From Hofstenia miamia (lineage: Eukaryota; Xenacoelomorpha; Acoela), in contig SCFE01000025.1 in the NCBI GenBank assembly GCA_004352715.1, positions 2,016,710 through 2,080,709 on the forward strand: a stretch of DNA of 64,000 nucleotides, given 5' to 3'. The position numbers were made by a program, and so were the translations under genes. Numbering within the stretch: position 1 is the stretch's first letter; each line of letters opens with the position of its first letter. The notes under the pieces are model-generated. The model was not told the DNA's origin, did not search any database, and saw nothing but the letters and a program-made list of their open reading frames with translations. Shown piece by piece: positions 10,108-22,800 of this stretch.

Positions 10108-12584
10108 AAGATCTTGCTACTTATCTAAGTTAATTATAAGTGGCATTCTTCAAATATGATAGACCAAAATTTTTATCAAATGAAATTCCCGAGCATCTTT
10201 CATGGTTCTTATATTTTGACTGAAAGTCAAGGTGGTACATCGTTTGAGATCACTCAGTCTTCATCCTCATCGTTTGATTAAAAATAACTACAAATCATTA
10301 GAATCTTCTAATGTGTTCCAATCTAAAAAGTGCATCTATGCACTTTGATTACTTTCAAAGTTATTAGAACGTAGACGAAAAAGTATGGCATGAAATATTA
10401 TAATTTTTTACTCTCATGATTTTAAAGAATGTGTAACATTTCTAGTTCAAAAATTTCTCCCGATCCTGTATGACACCAAAACTCTAAGAGGGAAGTATTG
10501 CCTAGAGTTGAAACTTTGCATAGAAACAAACAAATAAGGAGATTCACAGAGAGGTTTCCATTGTTGAGAAGTGTGTTGATAGATTATACCATCATTTATG
10601 TTCAGAAATTCTTCAAATAATTCAATGCATTTGTTCTCCTAACAATAACTCCGCTTTTTCTGAATATTTTTTTTGAAATTCTTCATTTTTAGCGTTAATA
10701 GCGAAATCCAAGCCTTATCAGATGCACAGAAAATCGGTGTATTATACTTAAATATTATGTGAAATCAAGAGCATGTAATGTATGTTGTATAGAAAATGTT
10801 AATTATGATTATTTGTAAATATTTCTTGTTTTTTTATTTTATTTTGTTTGTATTTCTTTTCAGAATTGTTATCAGTATTCTTTACTGTTCAAACAGTTTC
10901 TGAATATAGATATTTTTTCTTCTTCTTGTTCTTCAAACATAGATTGGAATTTAATTGGATTCCAATTGGAATACACTAGAATTTTAATATTGGATGTGAT
11001 TGGATTGAACAGAAAAATCTGTCCAATTGACAAGCCTGGTAGTAGTAGTAGGATGCCTCCAAAACTGTTTGCTATGGCGTTGACTTTTGGATCAAAATGG
11101 CATATAACAAACACTTTTCTTGCTAAAACCACAAGTCTCACGTGAAACATATAATTCTATGAATTTTCATATATTTATTGTAAAGCGCTGTCTATTGGAC
11201 TATGCCATTCCAGTATAAATTTTCAATATTTTTCAAATTGATATTTATATTTCATGCTAAGGCAAATTATTTACGTAAAGTGACCCGAGTCAATTGTGTC
11301 CTTACCCTATGTGACCCTATCCATTTTATTTCACTCAAAGTGACGCAAGCTGACCCGGTTTTTTGTCGACCCTTATTTCTATTTTATTCAATTACACACT
11401 TCACTTAATATGTCGAAATTTCTTAAATTGCCTATGAGACATCCCACCAAAAATATTGGTCCTAATCATTGCCCATAGCCACCTTGAAAATATATCAATC
11501 GCATGTTTAAAATGAGACGGTAAAGATGCGCTCTACTTGTGTTTATTTATAAAATTCTGGGAAACGTGTGAGGACACCAATTATATTTTGCTTAGCCTTA
11601 TATAATTTGGTTCATAAGGGGCATCATGTTAAAATTTAACCTTTAATTAAAATCATTTACATGTATTTAAACAGGGGTGGTAAAAAACTATATATCGCTT
11701 TTTAAGTTAAAACTTTGTAAACATTTAAAATAATTGTTTTTTGCTATTCAATGCAGTTAAATTTTGCTGAAAACATGCAATGGGAAACATTGAGCTTTGA
11801 TAAGCTTATCAAACACATGTACAACAAACAGCAAATTTTAATTTTTCTTCAGTAGAATGTCATTATGAAATTATTAATGAACAAATCCCAAAAATTATTT
11901 CCCAAACTTTCCATAAAATTATTTACAGATTTGAAAACATTACAAAAATGTGTATAAAGCACTGTTTAAACAAGATTTAATGCACCCTATATGTCCTAAT
12001 AATGCCAAACCTATATTTAGCAGTTCTATGTTCTGACTTCTGCAACACCAATGACAAGTAATTGGAACATTTGTTAAATTGTTTATATTAAGATTTTTTG
12101 AATAAGATTTTGAGAAATTTTAGATTTATAATTAACAAATTGCATCAAATAATAGTGGCCAGATGGAACAAATTTTAATTTGCTTACATAACGTATATAG
12201 ATTTATTAAACTAAATATAAAAATTTATATTTACAATATTAACATAATATTTCTTTGATATACATTAATTTATTTATTATTTAGGTATAAAAATATATAA
12301 GTGTGCAGAAAGTGAAATTGTATTTGTCACTTGTCACTCGATATATGCTATTGCTACATATTTTGTAATAGTCAGTGTATATCCTAGCAGTACATGTCCT
12401 AGCCATACTGTTTTGTACAAGCAATTTGATAAAATTTATAAATGTTTGCTCTGATTTGGCAATTATCCCAAATTTTGTTTCTTTTTGAAATTAACTTTTT
12501 GATGCAAAGTGCTGAGGGCTAATGCTTATCTATGCTCCCTCTAGAGCACGGAAAGCCCTTGTTTTGTGGATGCAATCCACTAAG
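10108..12584. other. AT-rich region without recognised genes
   Basis: No domain homology seen on either strand. GGGTCA half-site-like words recur at 11281, 11312 and 11351 (as TGACCC). Part of 10.1-10.7 kb may be the decayed body of the neighbouring repeat ORF, but I cannot align it. Confidence 0.4.
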
Positions 12585-12647
12585 ATGGCGTCAAAGATTG
12601 GCGTCAGTCATTTTTACACAAGGTCTAATATTTTGCGTTCGATTAAG
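12585..12647 (+). CDS. Candidate first coding exon, gene unknown
   Basis: An ATG in AAGATGGCG context starts a short frame that reads MASKIGVSHFYTRSNILRSIK and meets a plausible donor AAG|GTGAAT at 12648. The peptide is basic, amphipathic and lacks acidic residues, as in mitochondrial presequences. Local GC is higher than the flanks. No downstream exon was recognised, so this may be chance. Confidence 0.25.
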
Positions 12648-12649
12648 GT

Positions 12650-13559
12650 GAATTTTTCTAGGTTTTTAGGTTAGCAATCTCTATGAATTAGAGAAAAGTC
12701 GGTTGGCCTTGATTAGGTCGGATAAGGTTTTCCTATATTTTGATTAAAATTAACTTTGAAATTGTTGAAGCTAGATACCTTTTTTATTAGTGATTGAAGC
12801 AATGTGCAATTCTACCTAACACTTAAATGTATACCAACACGTCTATGCCACGTTTATTTGATTGCTAAGCTTACACATCTATCAACTAGCTTTAGTGCAA
12901 AACTATAACTAGGATGATAGAAAACTCTAAAATTATTGCAAATTTTGTAAGGGTAAGAAATGATTAGTAAGATATTTTGAAAAACTACAAAATTTCTTAA
13001 AAAATACATTCTTTCTAATGAATTATTTTTTTGGATTGCACAAAAGCGATATATTGTAAACTTTGAAACTTAATTTGCAAAAATAAAATTGGCAAAATGG
13101 GATTTATTCCATTTTCTGTGAATAGATTCTAGGTATAAGTCTAAAGTTTGAATTTGAAGCATGTCTAAAATGATGCATCGCACTGAACACTATTCATTGT
13201 TTTAGTGCTGATATGACTATTACAATTGCCTAAGGATATTGAATTAACATATAATGCTGATTTACATTGCTTGCTTTATTCATGGCACATAATTTATTAA
13301 TATTGAACGTAATTAATTACTGATGTACAGAAAATTTGGCCAGTTGTAGTGTTATCATCCTTCAAATTTTGAAGGAAAACATGCTTGAGACTGTAACTAA
13401 AGTTATCTTTGGAGTAGAGATTTTTTAGGATGTTGTCCAAATCAATGCAACGTATTTTCCGCACTTTTAGTATTCTAAATATGCAAACCTACAGATCTCA
13501 GAATTCGAAAATCGAAAAATATGTATTTTAGTTAGAAACTTTTATGACCAAGTATTTTA
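12650..13559. other. AT-rich region without recognised features
   Basis: Nothing recognisable on either strand. If 12585-12647 is a real first exon, this would be intron. Confidence 0.4.
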
Positions 13560-13569
13560 ATCATCGTTA

Positions 13570-14040
13570 CAGAACTAATGGTCTTCGATTCATTTGATTC
13601 TAGGTTTCGTCGTTTGCAAGATTCAAGGAATTTTGCTACATTTATGTCATGCTCTGACTGATCCATTCAACCAATAGAGACATTATCAAGATAAGGGTGA
13701 GTGTTCTTCAAATTATTTTCATCAACCACCATATCGATCATCCTTCGAAAAGCAGACACTCCATTTGTTGCACCAAATGGAATACGACAAAACTGATACA
13801 ATCTTCCATTTGCTTCAAAGCAGTAAACTTTTTGTCCTCTGCAGGCAATGGAATTTGATGATAAGCACTTTTAAGATCAAATGTAGATAAAATTTTATAT
13901 GCATGAATCCTAGGAAGTGGGTATGAATCTAACTCAGTATACTGATTGACTGTTTGAGAATAATCAATGCATAATCGTTTCTTGTGACGATTAAACTCAT
14001 CTTTTGCTATCACCACGGTGATATACTTGGCTCTATAACT
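13570..14040 (-). pseudogene. Gypsy reverse transcriptase fragment
   Basis: The 13738-14016 part reads through RLCIDYSQTVNQYT, YPLPRI and STFDLKSAYHQIPL, the Gypsy RT fingers and first catalytic Asp. After a frame change, 13570-13735 gives HPYLDNVSIG, where YLDN replaces the YxDD catalytic box, then EHDINVAKFLESCK. A damaged catalytic box plus frameshifts mean no activity. Confidence 0.8.
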
Positions 14041-14389
14041 CCATCAGACAGCATTTTCTGATTTTCTTGATTGATGAAATTTTTATCTTCACTACTAAAT
14101 TGCCTCGATTTTGTTGCAATTCGCTTACAACTGAACGTTTGGAAATAGAGTAGGATTTCTTACAGAAGTTGCTGTAACAGCACAGTGCGCTTTATCACTT
14201 GATACCACAAAATCAGGTAATGGCCCACCATATTCGAATATAAGACGTTTGTGATTCTTTTGGAATCCTTTCCAAGGATAACATCACTGCACAACCCTTT
14301 CAAAATCTTAAGTTTAGTTGATAGGTAACTACAGTTCTTGTTAGTAATATTAACAAAGCAGAATCACACTGTAGTAACACTAAGATCAG

Positions 14390-14520
14390 TTTGGGCCATG
14401 CAGACGTCTTGACAATCTCCTTTAATTTGAATCCCTAGTTTGGAAACTGCTTCAAAATTAATAAAGCTGTCAGAACTAGCTGAATCAATGATAGTTGATA
14501 AACACTAACCTTTGATAAGA
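14390..14520 (-). pseudogene. Retroviral-type aspartic protease remnant
   Basis: The minus strand reads STIIDSASSDSFINFEAVSK, corresponding to the protease active-site loop D(T/S)G(A/S), but with Ala in place of the conserved Gly. A stop codon separates it from the Gag frame. Not functional. Confidence 0.6.
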
Positions 14521-14816
14521 ATTTGTGTTGAAGCTGCTGATAAATTTACAGGAGCTGGCGTAAACAAAGCACAGAGCAGAGGGGTAAACATACCTGCCAC
14601 AGTATGACTGTTTTTATCTTTAGACATGCATACTTTTGCAAAATGTCCCTTTTTCCCACACGAATTACATCTACAATCTTTAGCATGACATTTATTTCGA
14701 TTGTGAAAAGAATCACCGCAAAAATAACATTTCTTCGACAAGGTAGAAGTAGCAGCCACAAGACTAGATTGATTTTCAATCATTACTTGGTCTCTATGCT
14801 CAGCAGTCGATTTCAA
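14505..14816 (-). pseudogene. Gag nucleocapsid zinc-knuckle segment
   Basis: The 103-codon frame holds a degenerate first knuckle (CYFCGDSFHNRNKC) and a canonical CCHC knuckle CNSCGKKGHFAKVC. The capsid tail lies upstream at 14850-15200 in shifted frames. This arrangement fits a Gypsy Gag preceding the protease. Confidence 0.7.
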
Positions 14817-15215
14817 TACAGGAGCAGCAGCTGCTGCAGCAACATGCTATGAGGAAATGTCATAGGCTTCACTGTTCTTTTGAGCAAGATCCAATGCCTT
14901 AGCTTGATCACATGCACTTTATAAATTTAGTGTAACATTTTCTAACAATCGCTGGCGAATAAGAATTGATCTCATACCACTTATAAAGAGTCGAGAATTA
15001 ATTCTTCACGATATTCTTCTGCTGTTACTTGCCTTAGTTTACAATCTTTGCTGAGAAGACGGAGAGATTGAAGGAACTCATCAATTGATTCTCCAGGCTG
15101 CTGTCGCCACATTCCTCGATAAAATTATTGAAGCTTCACAACCAATGTTTCCATTCCTTGGCGGCATGTTGAGAGTTTGGATCTATATCCAGACGAGATG
15201 GTTTGAGTAGCATAT

Positions 15216-16010
15216 ATATGATATGAAATCAAACACAGCTAACTATATGTATTATTACGAACGTTTTATTGATTAAGAGGTTTGTGAAGGCATTAATAAC
15301 TTTAGGATTCTGAAAATTTAAGTCATTTTTTGAAAATCAAAAATACACTGGCTAGAGAATAGAGATATATAATGAGAAACAAAAATCCTACACTCAAAAT
15401 TGTAAATAGTTTAATAATAATATTTTTCTGCATAAAATGAAAAATATTTTAAACACTTTGAGCAAATTTAATGGCGATAATATTTTGTAATGGATTGAAA
15501 AGGTTTGTAATCTCGATCAATTCAATTTAAAAACATTTTGTTATTATTTTTATATTTAATACATTAAATTCATATTCTATTATTGTATCAATTAATTGGT
15601 TAGGAGCATTATTTGATCAAATATAGTATACTTGATCTTAAAAAACAAATTTTGTTAAGCTAAATCATTTAAATGTTCAGAAGTTATATATAATAACAAT
15701 ATTCTAATAATTTAAGTGATTGGAGTTGAAATCATTTTAAGAAGTAAACCTAACGTAATTCAGCTAAAAGTTAAGGGAAACACCCTAATTTCTAGGTGAA
15801 GAATTCTTACCAGAGTTTTTTGGTGATGAAACATTTTGAAATTTTTTAGTGTGAGCCTGAAAAAATTATATAAAAATTCGAAAAGGATTCCATTTCAAAC
15901 ACTACACGGTACAAGATTCTTAATGTAATTTTACCCATTAACAGTTCAATTGTTTCTTGCAATTTTAGCATAATTAATTATATAAATGGAAGTTTCTTCT
16001 CTGAATAGCT
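15216..16010. other. AT-rich region without recognised features
   Basis: Lies between the Gypsy remnant and a hAT-like element. No LTR could be identified here. Confidence 0.4.
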
Positions 16011-16018
16011 ATTTACAT

Positions 16019-17218
16019 CAGGGTTGCCGTTGATATTGATTTGATTTAAAAACCTCGAAAATTTATAAGTCATAAAATACAATATAGGAATCTTTATTAG
16101 TTTGTGATATAGAAGTGCTTAAAAATTGTAAAAAAAACTTAGTTAACTAAGGTTAGGTATTATTTTTTAATATATATNNNNNNNNNNNNNNNNNNNNNNN
16201 NNNNNNNNNNNNNNNNNNNNNNNNNNNNNNNNNNNNNNNNNNNNNNNNNNNNNNNNNNNNNNNNNNNNNNNNNNNNNNNNNNNNNNNNNNNNNNNNNNNN
16301 NNNNNNNNNNNNNNNNNNNNNNNNNNNNNNNNNNNNNNNNNNNNNNNNNNNNNNNNNNNNNNNNNNNNNNNNNNNNNNNNNNNNNNNNNNNNNNNNNNNN
16401 NNNNNNNNNNNNNNNNNNNNNNNNNNNNNNNNNNNNNNNNNNNNNNNNNNNNNNNNNNNNNNNNNNNNNNNNNNNNNNNNNNNNNNNNNNNNNNNNNNNN
16501 NNNNNNNNNNNNNNNNNNNNNNNNNNNNNNNNNNNNNNNNNNNNNNNNNNNNNNNNNNNNNNNNNNNNNNNNNNNNNNNNNNNNNNNNNNNNNNNNNNNN
16601 NNNNNNNNNNNNNNNNNNNNNNNNNNNNNNNNNNNNNNNNNNNNNNNNNNNNNNNNNNNNNNNNNNNNNNNNNNNNNNNNNNNNNNNNNNNNNNNNNNNN
16701 NNNNNNNNNNNNNNNNNNNNNNNNNNNNNNNNNNTATATATATATATATATACATATAATTTTAATATATTTATTTATTTTTCTTTACACTTTGCATAGC
16801 TAAGCCCTATCATATGTAGAACAATTTTATATTAACTGTATTGTGCAACACTTTCAAGCAGATCTATAATTTAAGAATTGACATACTAAATATGGTTGAA
16901 ATATTAATAATAATAAACATACTGGATTTGTAAGCATGCAAAAATCTAGGATAAAAGTATTTATCAAAATATAAATCTGCTGCAGTGCAATCAAGATTGC
17001 ATTTGTAATTATTAATGAATTCGTGTGCCCTGCTTAAGCACAAGAGCTCGCAAGTTAATGAATTTTGTTGAAATAAGAATACATTTTATCCAAAAATGTA
17101 ATACTGTTGATATCAACAAAAAAATTACTGTTGATTTGAATTGATATCAATTGATATCAGTTAACAACAGTCTGTTGATTTGCTTTGATGTGAAATTTCC
17201 ATATCAACGGCACTCCTG
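16019..17218. mobile_element. hAT-like element with perfect 8-bp target-site duplication, containing a gap
   Basis: The left end CAGGGTTGCCGTTGATAT and the inverted right end CAGGAGTGCCGTTGATAT differ by two bases. The element is flanked by ATTTACAT at 16011-16018 and again at 17219-17226, the 8-bp duplication typical of hAT insertion. Subterminal TTGATATCAA words recur near 17105 and 17140-17160. The centre is an N run (16178-16734) bordered by (TA)n, so coding capacity is unknown; the visible parts have none. Confidence 0.85.
16178..16734. other. Assembly gap inside a (TA)n tract
   Basis: 557 N flanked by tatatat on the left and (TA)n on the right, inside the hAT-like element. Protein translations across it are meaningless. 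Confidence 0.95.
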
Positions 17219-17360
17219 ATTTACATGCATATGATATATCCGCAAAGCCCTACGGGACTTTAATTTAGCCCCACACTTCAGCATGCGAAATGTGGTGGGT
17301 GATGATACATCCCCATTACACAAGTCAGGAGAAATATACTAAATAATTACAGTAAAATTT

Positions 17361-17565
17361 TAATTACCTCCGCCAAGGAGGTTATGTTTTTGGTAGCGTT
17401 GGTTTGTTTGTCTGTTAGCAACTTTCCGGAAAAGGTAATAGATGGATTGACCTCAAATTTTCACTAGAGGTGCGTCTCCGCCCAAGGAGGAATCCATTAA
17501 ATTTTAGTGTTGATCCGGGGGACACAAGGAGCGTGGTGAAGGTCTGCGCTTTCCGAGTGCTTATC
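17361..17565. repeat. Dispersed repeat starting with the hairpin CCTCCGCCAAGGAGG
   Basis: CCTCC-GCCAA-GGAGG (17367-17381) forms a short stem-loop, followed by GTTATGTTTTTGGTAGCGTT and a TTTGTTTGTCTGTTAGCAAC stretch. A related word CCGCCCAAGGAGG recurs at about 17473. I recognise this as a phrase that recurs across many genomes, but I cannot name its class. Confidence 0.55.
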
Positions 17566-17569
17566 TGTT

Positions 17570-18329
17570 AAAGTTAATTGAAGATTGAGCATTTGCTTAG
17601 AATGCTCAGCAGTCTAACATTAGCATATCACATTTTAATTTTGTTGCCCATATTAGGAAAATTTGATTTTTATTAATGGCAAACCTCAAAATTGTTACAG
17701 TATTTTGTCATACATGTCTTAAAAACATTATATTTTAACAAATAGCTTCTTCTTGTAGGATTCTCATAGTCAATCTATTTTATGCTAATGAATTCAAGGA
17801 CAGATTCAAAGGTGACTTTGGTGACTACTCGTCGTTTTTTCATTCGCCGACTGAATTGTATTTTGTAGTTCAATAACAACATTTGTTGTTCTATTTGTTT
17901 TGAATCCATGTTGATTTATATGTAAATGGCTGTTTATATATCTTTGATGTGAATATTAAATACTACTAAGTTTTTCAAGTTCTTGACAATATTGAAGTGA
18001 TGCTTACTTTTCTTAAATTATGCCTTTTCCGCGGTTGTGATTTTGGAATTGATGTTAAAGCAATTTCCAAATTTCGAGAATTTAGTGGTTCTTACCGATT
18101 CTATAATAATTTATTAAAGTGAACACGAAATTTTTTAATTAATATAGAATTCCTTCGTATCATGCTGATGTTCTTTTGACATTTTTAAATGCATGGTATA
18201 CTTGATACTTATCTATACTTGTAGTTCTAGGTTGTGTGTAATTCATTATTGATCTTTGATAGTGTATTGCGGCCCATAATTGATTTACAGAAGCTTTTTT
18301 TGTGAAAGTAATACTTTCAATTTTTTATT
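17570..18329. other. AT-rich region upstream of a LINE
   Basis: Probably the decayed 5' part of the following retrotransposon, but no endonuclease or ORF1 motif is visible. Confidence 0.35.
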
Positions 18330-19880
18330 CTTTCAAACATTTCATTAGCTCTACCAAATTGTTTTTTACATATGAATTTGTCTTATCCTCGAAAACATTT
18401 TTCTTCTACTGATGCTCTTATCCAAGCAACTGAACACTGGAGGAATTTCCTAGATAAAAAAACTATGTCGCAATTGCTTGCTTAAATATTTCTAAAGCTT
18501 TTGACTCAATCAATCATAAAATATTATACGAAAAACTAAAACATATAGGTATGGATAATGATAGTGTTCGCTTTATAACAAATTATCTTACAAATAGAAT
18601 TCAACGGGTAAAAGCCAATAAAGTTTATTCGAATTGGCTTCCTATCAAAAATGGTATACCGCAGGGAACTATTCTAGGCCCACTACTATTTAATATTTAT
18701 ATAAATGATATGAAGTATCATACCAAGACCAATCTCATACAATATGCAGATGATACCTGTGTATTTTATGCAGACAAATCTGATGATAAGGCAATAAATG
18801 AAATTGAGTTAACCTGTCGATCATTATGCAATTACTTTTCAATGCATAAATTACGAATTAATGCCGAAAAAACTGAATTTTGTTTACTTAAGCCTCATAA
18901 TTTTGAAAAAAATCGTCCTAAAAAAATTTTAACATTAAAAAATACCAAAATTCCCGAAGTTACTTNNNNNNNNNNNNNNNNNNNNNNNNNNNNNNNNNNN
19001 NNNNNNNNNNNNNNNNNNNNNNGAAAAAAATCGTCCTAAAAAAATTTTAACAGTAAAAAATACCAAAATTCCCGAAGTTACTTCTTTTAAATATTTAGGG
19101 GTTACTTTTGACTCAAATTTATTATTTAATGAACATGTTAAATCATTACAAAAGAAAATTGCTATTGGTATAAAAACAATAGGCCACGTTCTAAGGCAAC
19201 TACCAGAAAATGCAATTGTACAACTTCTCCATTCATTGGTAATTAGCCACTTTAATTATAGTAGTATTCTATTTTCAAACATACGCGAAGAACTAATTAA
19301 AAAGCTCGAAACTCAATATAAATGGGCCATTAATGTTTGTAAACGAAGATCTAGTGCTTTAAAAAAATATATTTATAAATCAATCCCAAGTCCTAAGCAG
19401 TTAATTCAAATAAATACCGCCACTAAATTTTATAAAATTGCTTCCACCCTATAATTGCATAAAAATCCCAGAATTTTCGAACAAGATCAACGAAAGAACA
19501 AAAAGATTTACTGTAAACAAGTATAAATCTAAAATAAAACGAAATTCTTTTATAAATAATGCAATAAGGCAATGGAATGAATTTCCCCAAGAGATCAAAT
19601 GTATTAAAAATGTAAAACACTTTCGCAAACGTGTTAAGGAATTAATTCTAAAGCAAAAGTTCATCTGTGGAAAAGCTTGGGTAGGCTACAAATTTTATAA
19701 TACTGATTATACTACTACTACAAGACTATATCCGTAGCCTAAAATGACGCTTTTCTTGTATATATTTCATGTCTTTTTTTATTATTTTTGTACATTATTG
19801 ACGCTATTTAGAGAACTTATCAGTTTCTGAAATTGTAAATAAAAGTCTCTAAATATAGAATATCTTATCTTATCTTATCA
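18330..19880 (+). mobile_element. LINE (CR1/Jockey-like) with near-complete reverse transcriptase and (TCTTA)n tail
   Basis: RT blocks occur in order: STDALIQATEHWRNFLDKK (about 18400-18460), NISKAFDSINHKIL (18480-18525), IPQGTILGPLLFNIYIND (18655-18710), the catalytic YADDT (about 18745), FKYLGVTFDSNLLFNEHVK (about 19088-19140) and a C-terminal domain ending near 19737. Frameshifts near 18465 and 19440 inactivate it. The N run at 18966-19022 is a false gap. The 3' UTR ends in GAATATCTTATCTTATCTTA, a microsatellite tail typical of CR1-like LINEs. 5'-truncated: endonuclease and ORF1 are absent. Confidence 0.85.
18551..19454 (+). pseudogene. LINE reverse transcriptase ORF, frame continuous if the false gap is collapsed
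   Basis: From 18551 the frame carries the RT palm. The 61 bp before the N run (18905-18965) reappear after it (19023-19083) with one mismatch. Overlapping these copies keeps the frame open to the stop near 19452. A second frame (19438-19737) continues the C-terminal domain, so a 1-bp shift lies near 19440. Not a host gene. Confidence 0.75.
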
Positions 19881-22800
19881 TAAATGTTTAATTTGTGGTG
19901 TCATAAAACTAGAATCTTTATTCGTCATTTTAACATTAATGATTTGACATACTTTGTCAATGCAATTTTTCATAGTAGTTCCTTCATCAATATCCTGTCA
20001 TTAATCTCTAGAAATGCTTAATATTGATTAAACAGTTTAGTTTTTCTGTTTTTTTCTATTAATAATTTGAAATGAAATTGTTACTGTTTTATACTTGTAA
20101 GTGAAGGTTCTGCTATTAATCAAAGATGATCTTTAGAAGCGATAGATTGATATGTATAAAACTTTTTATATAAATTTGGATGGGAGGTTAACTAAATTTC
20201 TTAATTTTTTGTGATTAAGCGCTGTCATACAGATAGAATTTGAGAGCTCATCGACATTGGGATCATCAGTCACCGCCAATAATAAAAAATACATGGCTTC
20301 TTAAAATTTCTATGCACTTGATCAGAGACACAATTGTGGAGTTCCTTTTTCTTAGAAACTGCTAAATTTGGTGGATTGTACAATCTGGCAATATATATTG
20401 ACTTCATATTAAACACTATTTTGATCCATAATAATGCTACATTAATTGCTTCAGCAAACACTAAGATTACTTTCAATATTGCTTTTATCCCAAACAAAAA
20501 TATCCAACCTATTGAATATAACTTTTAGAAATTTTAGTCAAAGCAAGTCTCACTAACTATACAAACGCTCTTCATATGTGAGTATATCAATTAATAAAGA
20601 ATTTAAACAGTTGATATTTCCTAAAGAACTACAATTATGTAATAAAATCATTGGAGCTTCTAGTTTTAAAGAAGGGGAATAATTATAAATATTACGTTGA
20701 CATGCCTCACTTGATATGAAGATAATTGCATAATTGTTTAAATTAGAGTTAATTAGATAAGGATCGCATAGATGAACGTTTTCTAATTATGTTGTTAATC
20801 GTCAGTTTCTGTTTTCTGCATTATGACCTCAATGAGGAAGTGTGATTCCATTTCTGAAGGAGTAATTTCCATAAATATTTGCAAGGATTGTTCTTATTTG
20901 AACAATTCGTATGTATGTGACTTTCTTAAAACACATATTTGAGTGTTTGTACCTTGCACACCTGAATAAATACATGCATGTTGCGAAGCAAGAATTTCCG
21001 TACTTTTGGGGATACTTTGACAAAAAGAATTAACATTTTGTTATATCTGAATTGTTAGTAAAAAACATTAAATCACTTTAATGACACAAATTGGGTTTTC
21101 AAATAAAATATATTTCTTGGTTTCAGCCCACTTAAGTTTTCTAAAAAAAGAATTTTTAGCTTAGGTGCTATCTTTTTATATATTACAAATTTTGTAGTAC
21201 TTGTTTTTCCTGAGATTTGTAATTATCCCAAAATCAGCTTTAGATTCCCAAGCAAAAGCAAGTTCATATTTTTATTTGGGAATACTTTAATTTTAGGAAA
21301 ATCCTTAGCATCTTGATTTTGAAATTTGAAATGTCAGTGCTTGTTCTAATATCTGTATTTGCTAAATTAAAATTAAATATATACATATTTTGAATTTTTG
21401 GTTGAATGTGTGGTAATAATGTTTTTTGCTGCGCCTGGAGCAAAATATAACCTATATGTAAAATGGAAGTGATTATAAAAGCTGCCTGATCATATCTCAT
21501 TAAGAAAATGAAGTATTGGTAAAAATGTGCAAAGTATATAAACAAGACATAAAAAACTACGAAAGAAATTTCTTTCAATACAAATTGTATTTATCAAGAA
21601 ATTTTCCTAATTTTTTTATGAAAGCAAGCTATTAATTATCCCAACCATCATTGCAAGTAATAGTAGGCCCTCCTAAACAGCAATAAAGAAATCTCAACTT
21701 TTTAATTTCATGTGCTAAAAAAGGCTATATGTATTTCACAGTCTATGTCATCCTCTTTTATACCAATGTATGTAAAAAATGCAGAATCAATGTCAAAATT
21801 CTTATTGAACTATTTGGTTGTATTGTATAGTATAGCTATTGAAGTCTGGTTTTTCAATATGCATTTTCACATAGTTAAATGTAATGTCTAATGATAAGTA
21901 GAGAACTTCATTCTTCTCAACATCATTAATTTTTAAATGATTATTTTTTCAGACTGATGTTTATGACAGTTCAGAATTTTTTAAATTAAAACAATTGAGA
22001 TTCTTAAATACATCAACATTTAACAATTGACGAAAATACTGGACAGTGTAGATTCTTACTTGGCAAGCTAGGAACTTAAAATAAAAATCAAACTGTTTTC
22101 AATTTATACTCCAATCAAACAAAATTTCTGGCTGTGCGCCTGGTCAAAACATGCAACTAAGCAGAGTTATTTAATGCAGAAACAAATTTAATGTAACATG
22201 AATTAAAAAATTATATTTATATCTCAATATTAAATGAATTAATGTTAACACTAATCCAATTCTCTACAAAATGATTTATGCAAAAACATCAAGTTAGATA
22301 TCCAAAATACTGAAATGATATGCATCATATATATTATTTTAACTTGTCAGGAGGTCATTAAATATATAATGAAAAGCAAAGACCCTAGATCTGAGGAACT
22401 CATTAGATATTTGGAAATATGCCAAAAATCATACATATTTGAACATAATGATAACCCTTATGTAAATATAAGTTTAAAAGATTTAACCCAATTTTACATG
22501 GGCTTTTTTGTAGCAGTTATTTCTCTGAGGGACTGATTTGGCCCTCTTACAATCCCAGAAACTGTTCAACCAATCAATACCAAATTGGTTGTGGAGAGAT
22601 TTTGAGATGTCAGGAATATTTAGGCCTAACTGTTTTGCAATATGATAATTAATATACAAATTATAAGCATAATTAGGTAATGTATCAAATTTTCTTAATT
22701 TCACATTACTGAACCAAAATGTTTGAAATATTTCTAAATAAGAATCAAGAGCCAGGTCTATAATGCAAATAATTATTGATTATTTAATTATTATTAATTT

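Larger units (their letters stand above)
13560..15215 (-). mobile_element. Broken Gypsy-class LTR retrotransposon (gag, protease, start of RT)
   Basis: On the minus strand, 15200 to 13560 holds the expected order: a Gag capsid tail (GMWRQQPGESIDEFLQSL), a nucleocapsid zinc knuckle, an aspartic protease remnant and the first half of reverse transcriptase. Several frameshifts and stops separate them. No LTRs, integrase or RNase H were found, so only the 5' half of the internal region is present. It is a decayed copy with no intact product. Confidence 0.8.

Noticed and set aside
16153-16755. Long frame across the 16.2-16.7 kb N run
   Set aside because: It consists almost wholly of N codons between TA repeats.
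22483-22704. 73-codon minus frame with AKQLGLNIPDISKSL, vaguely like a bacterial substrate-binding protein tail
   Set aside because: The similarity is short, no neighbouring domain supports it, and composition matches the surroundings.
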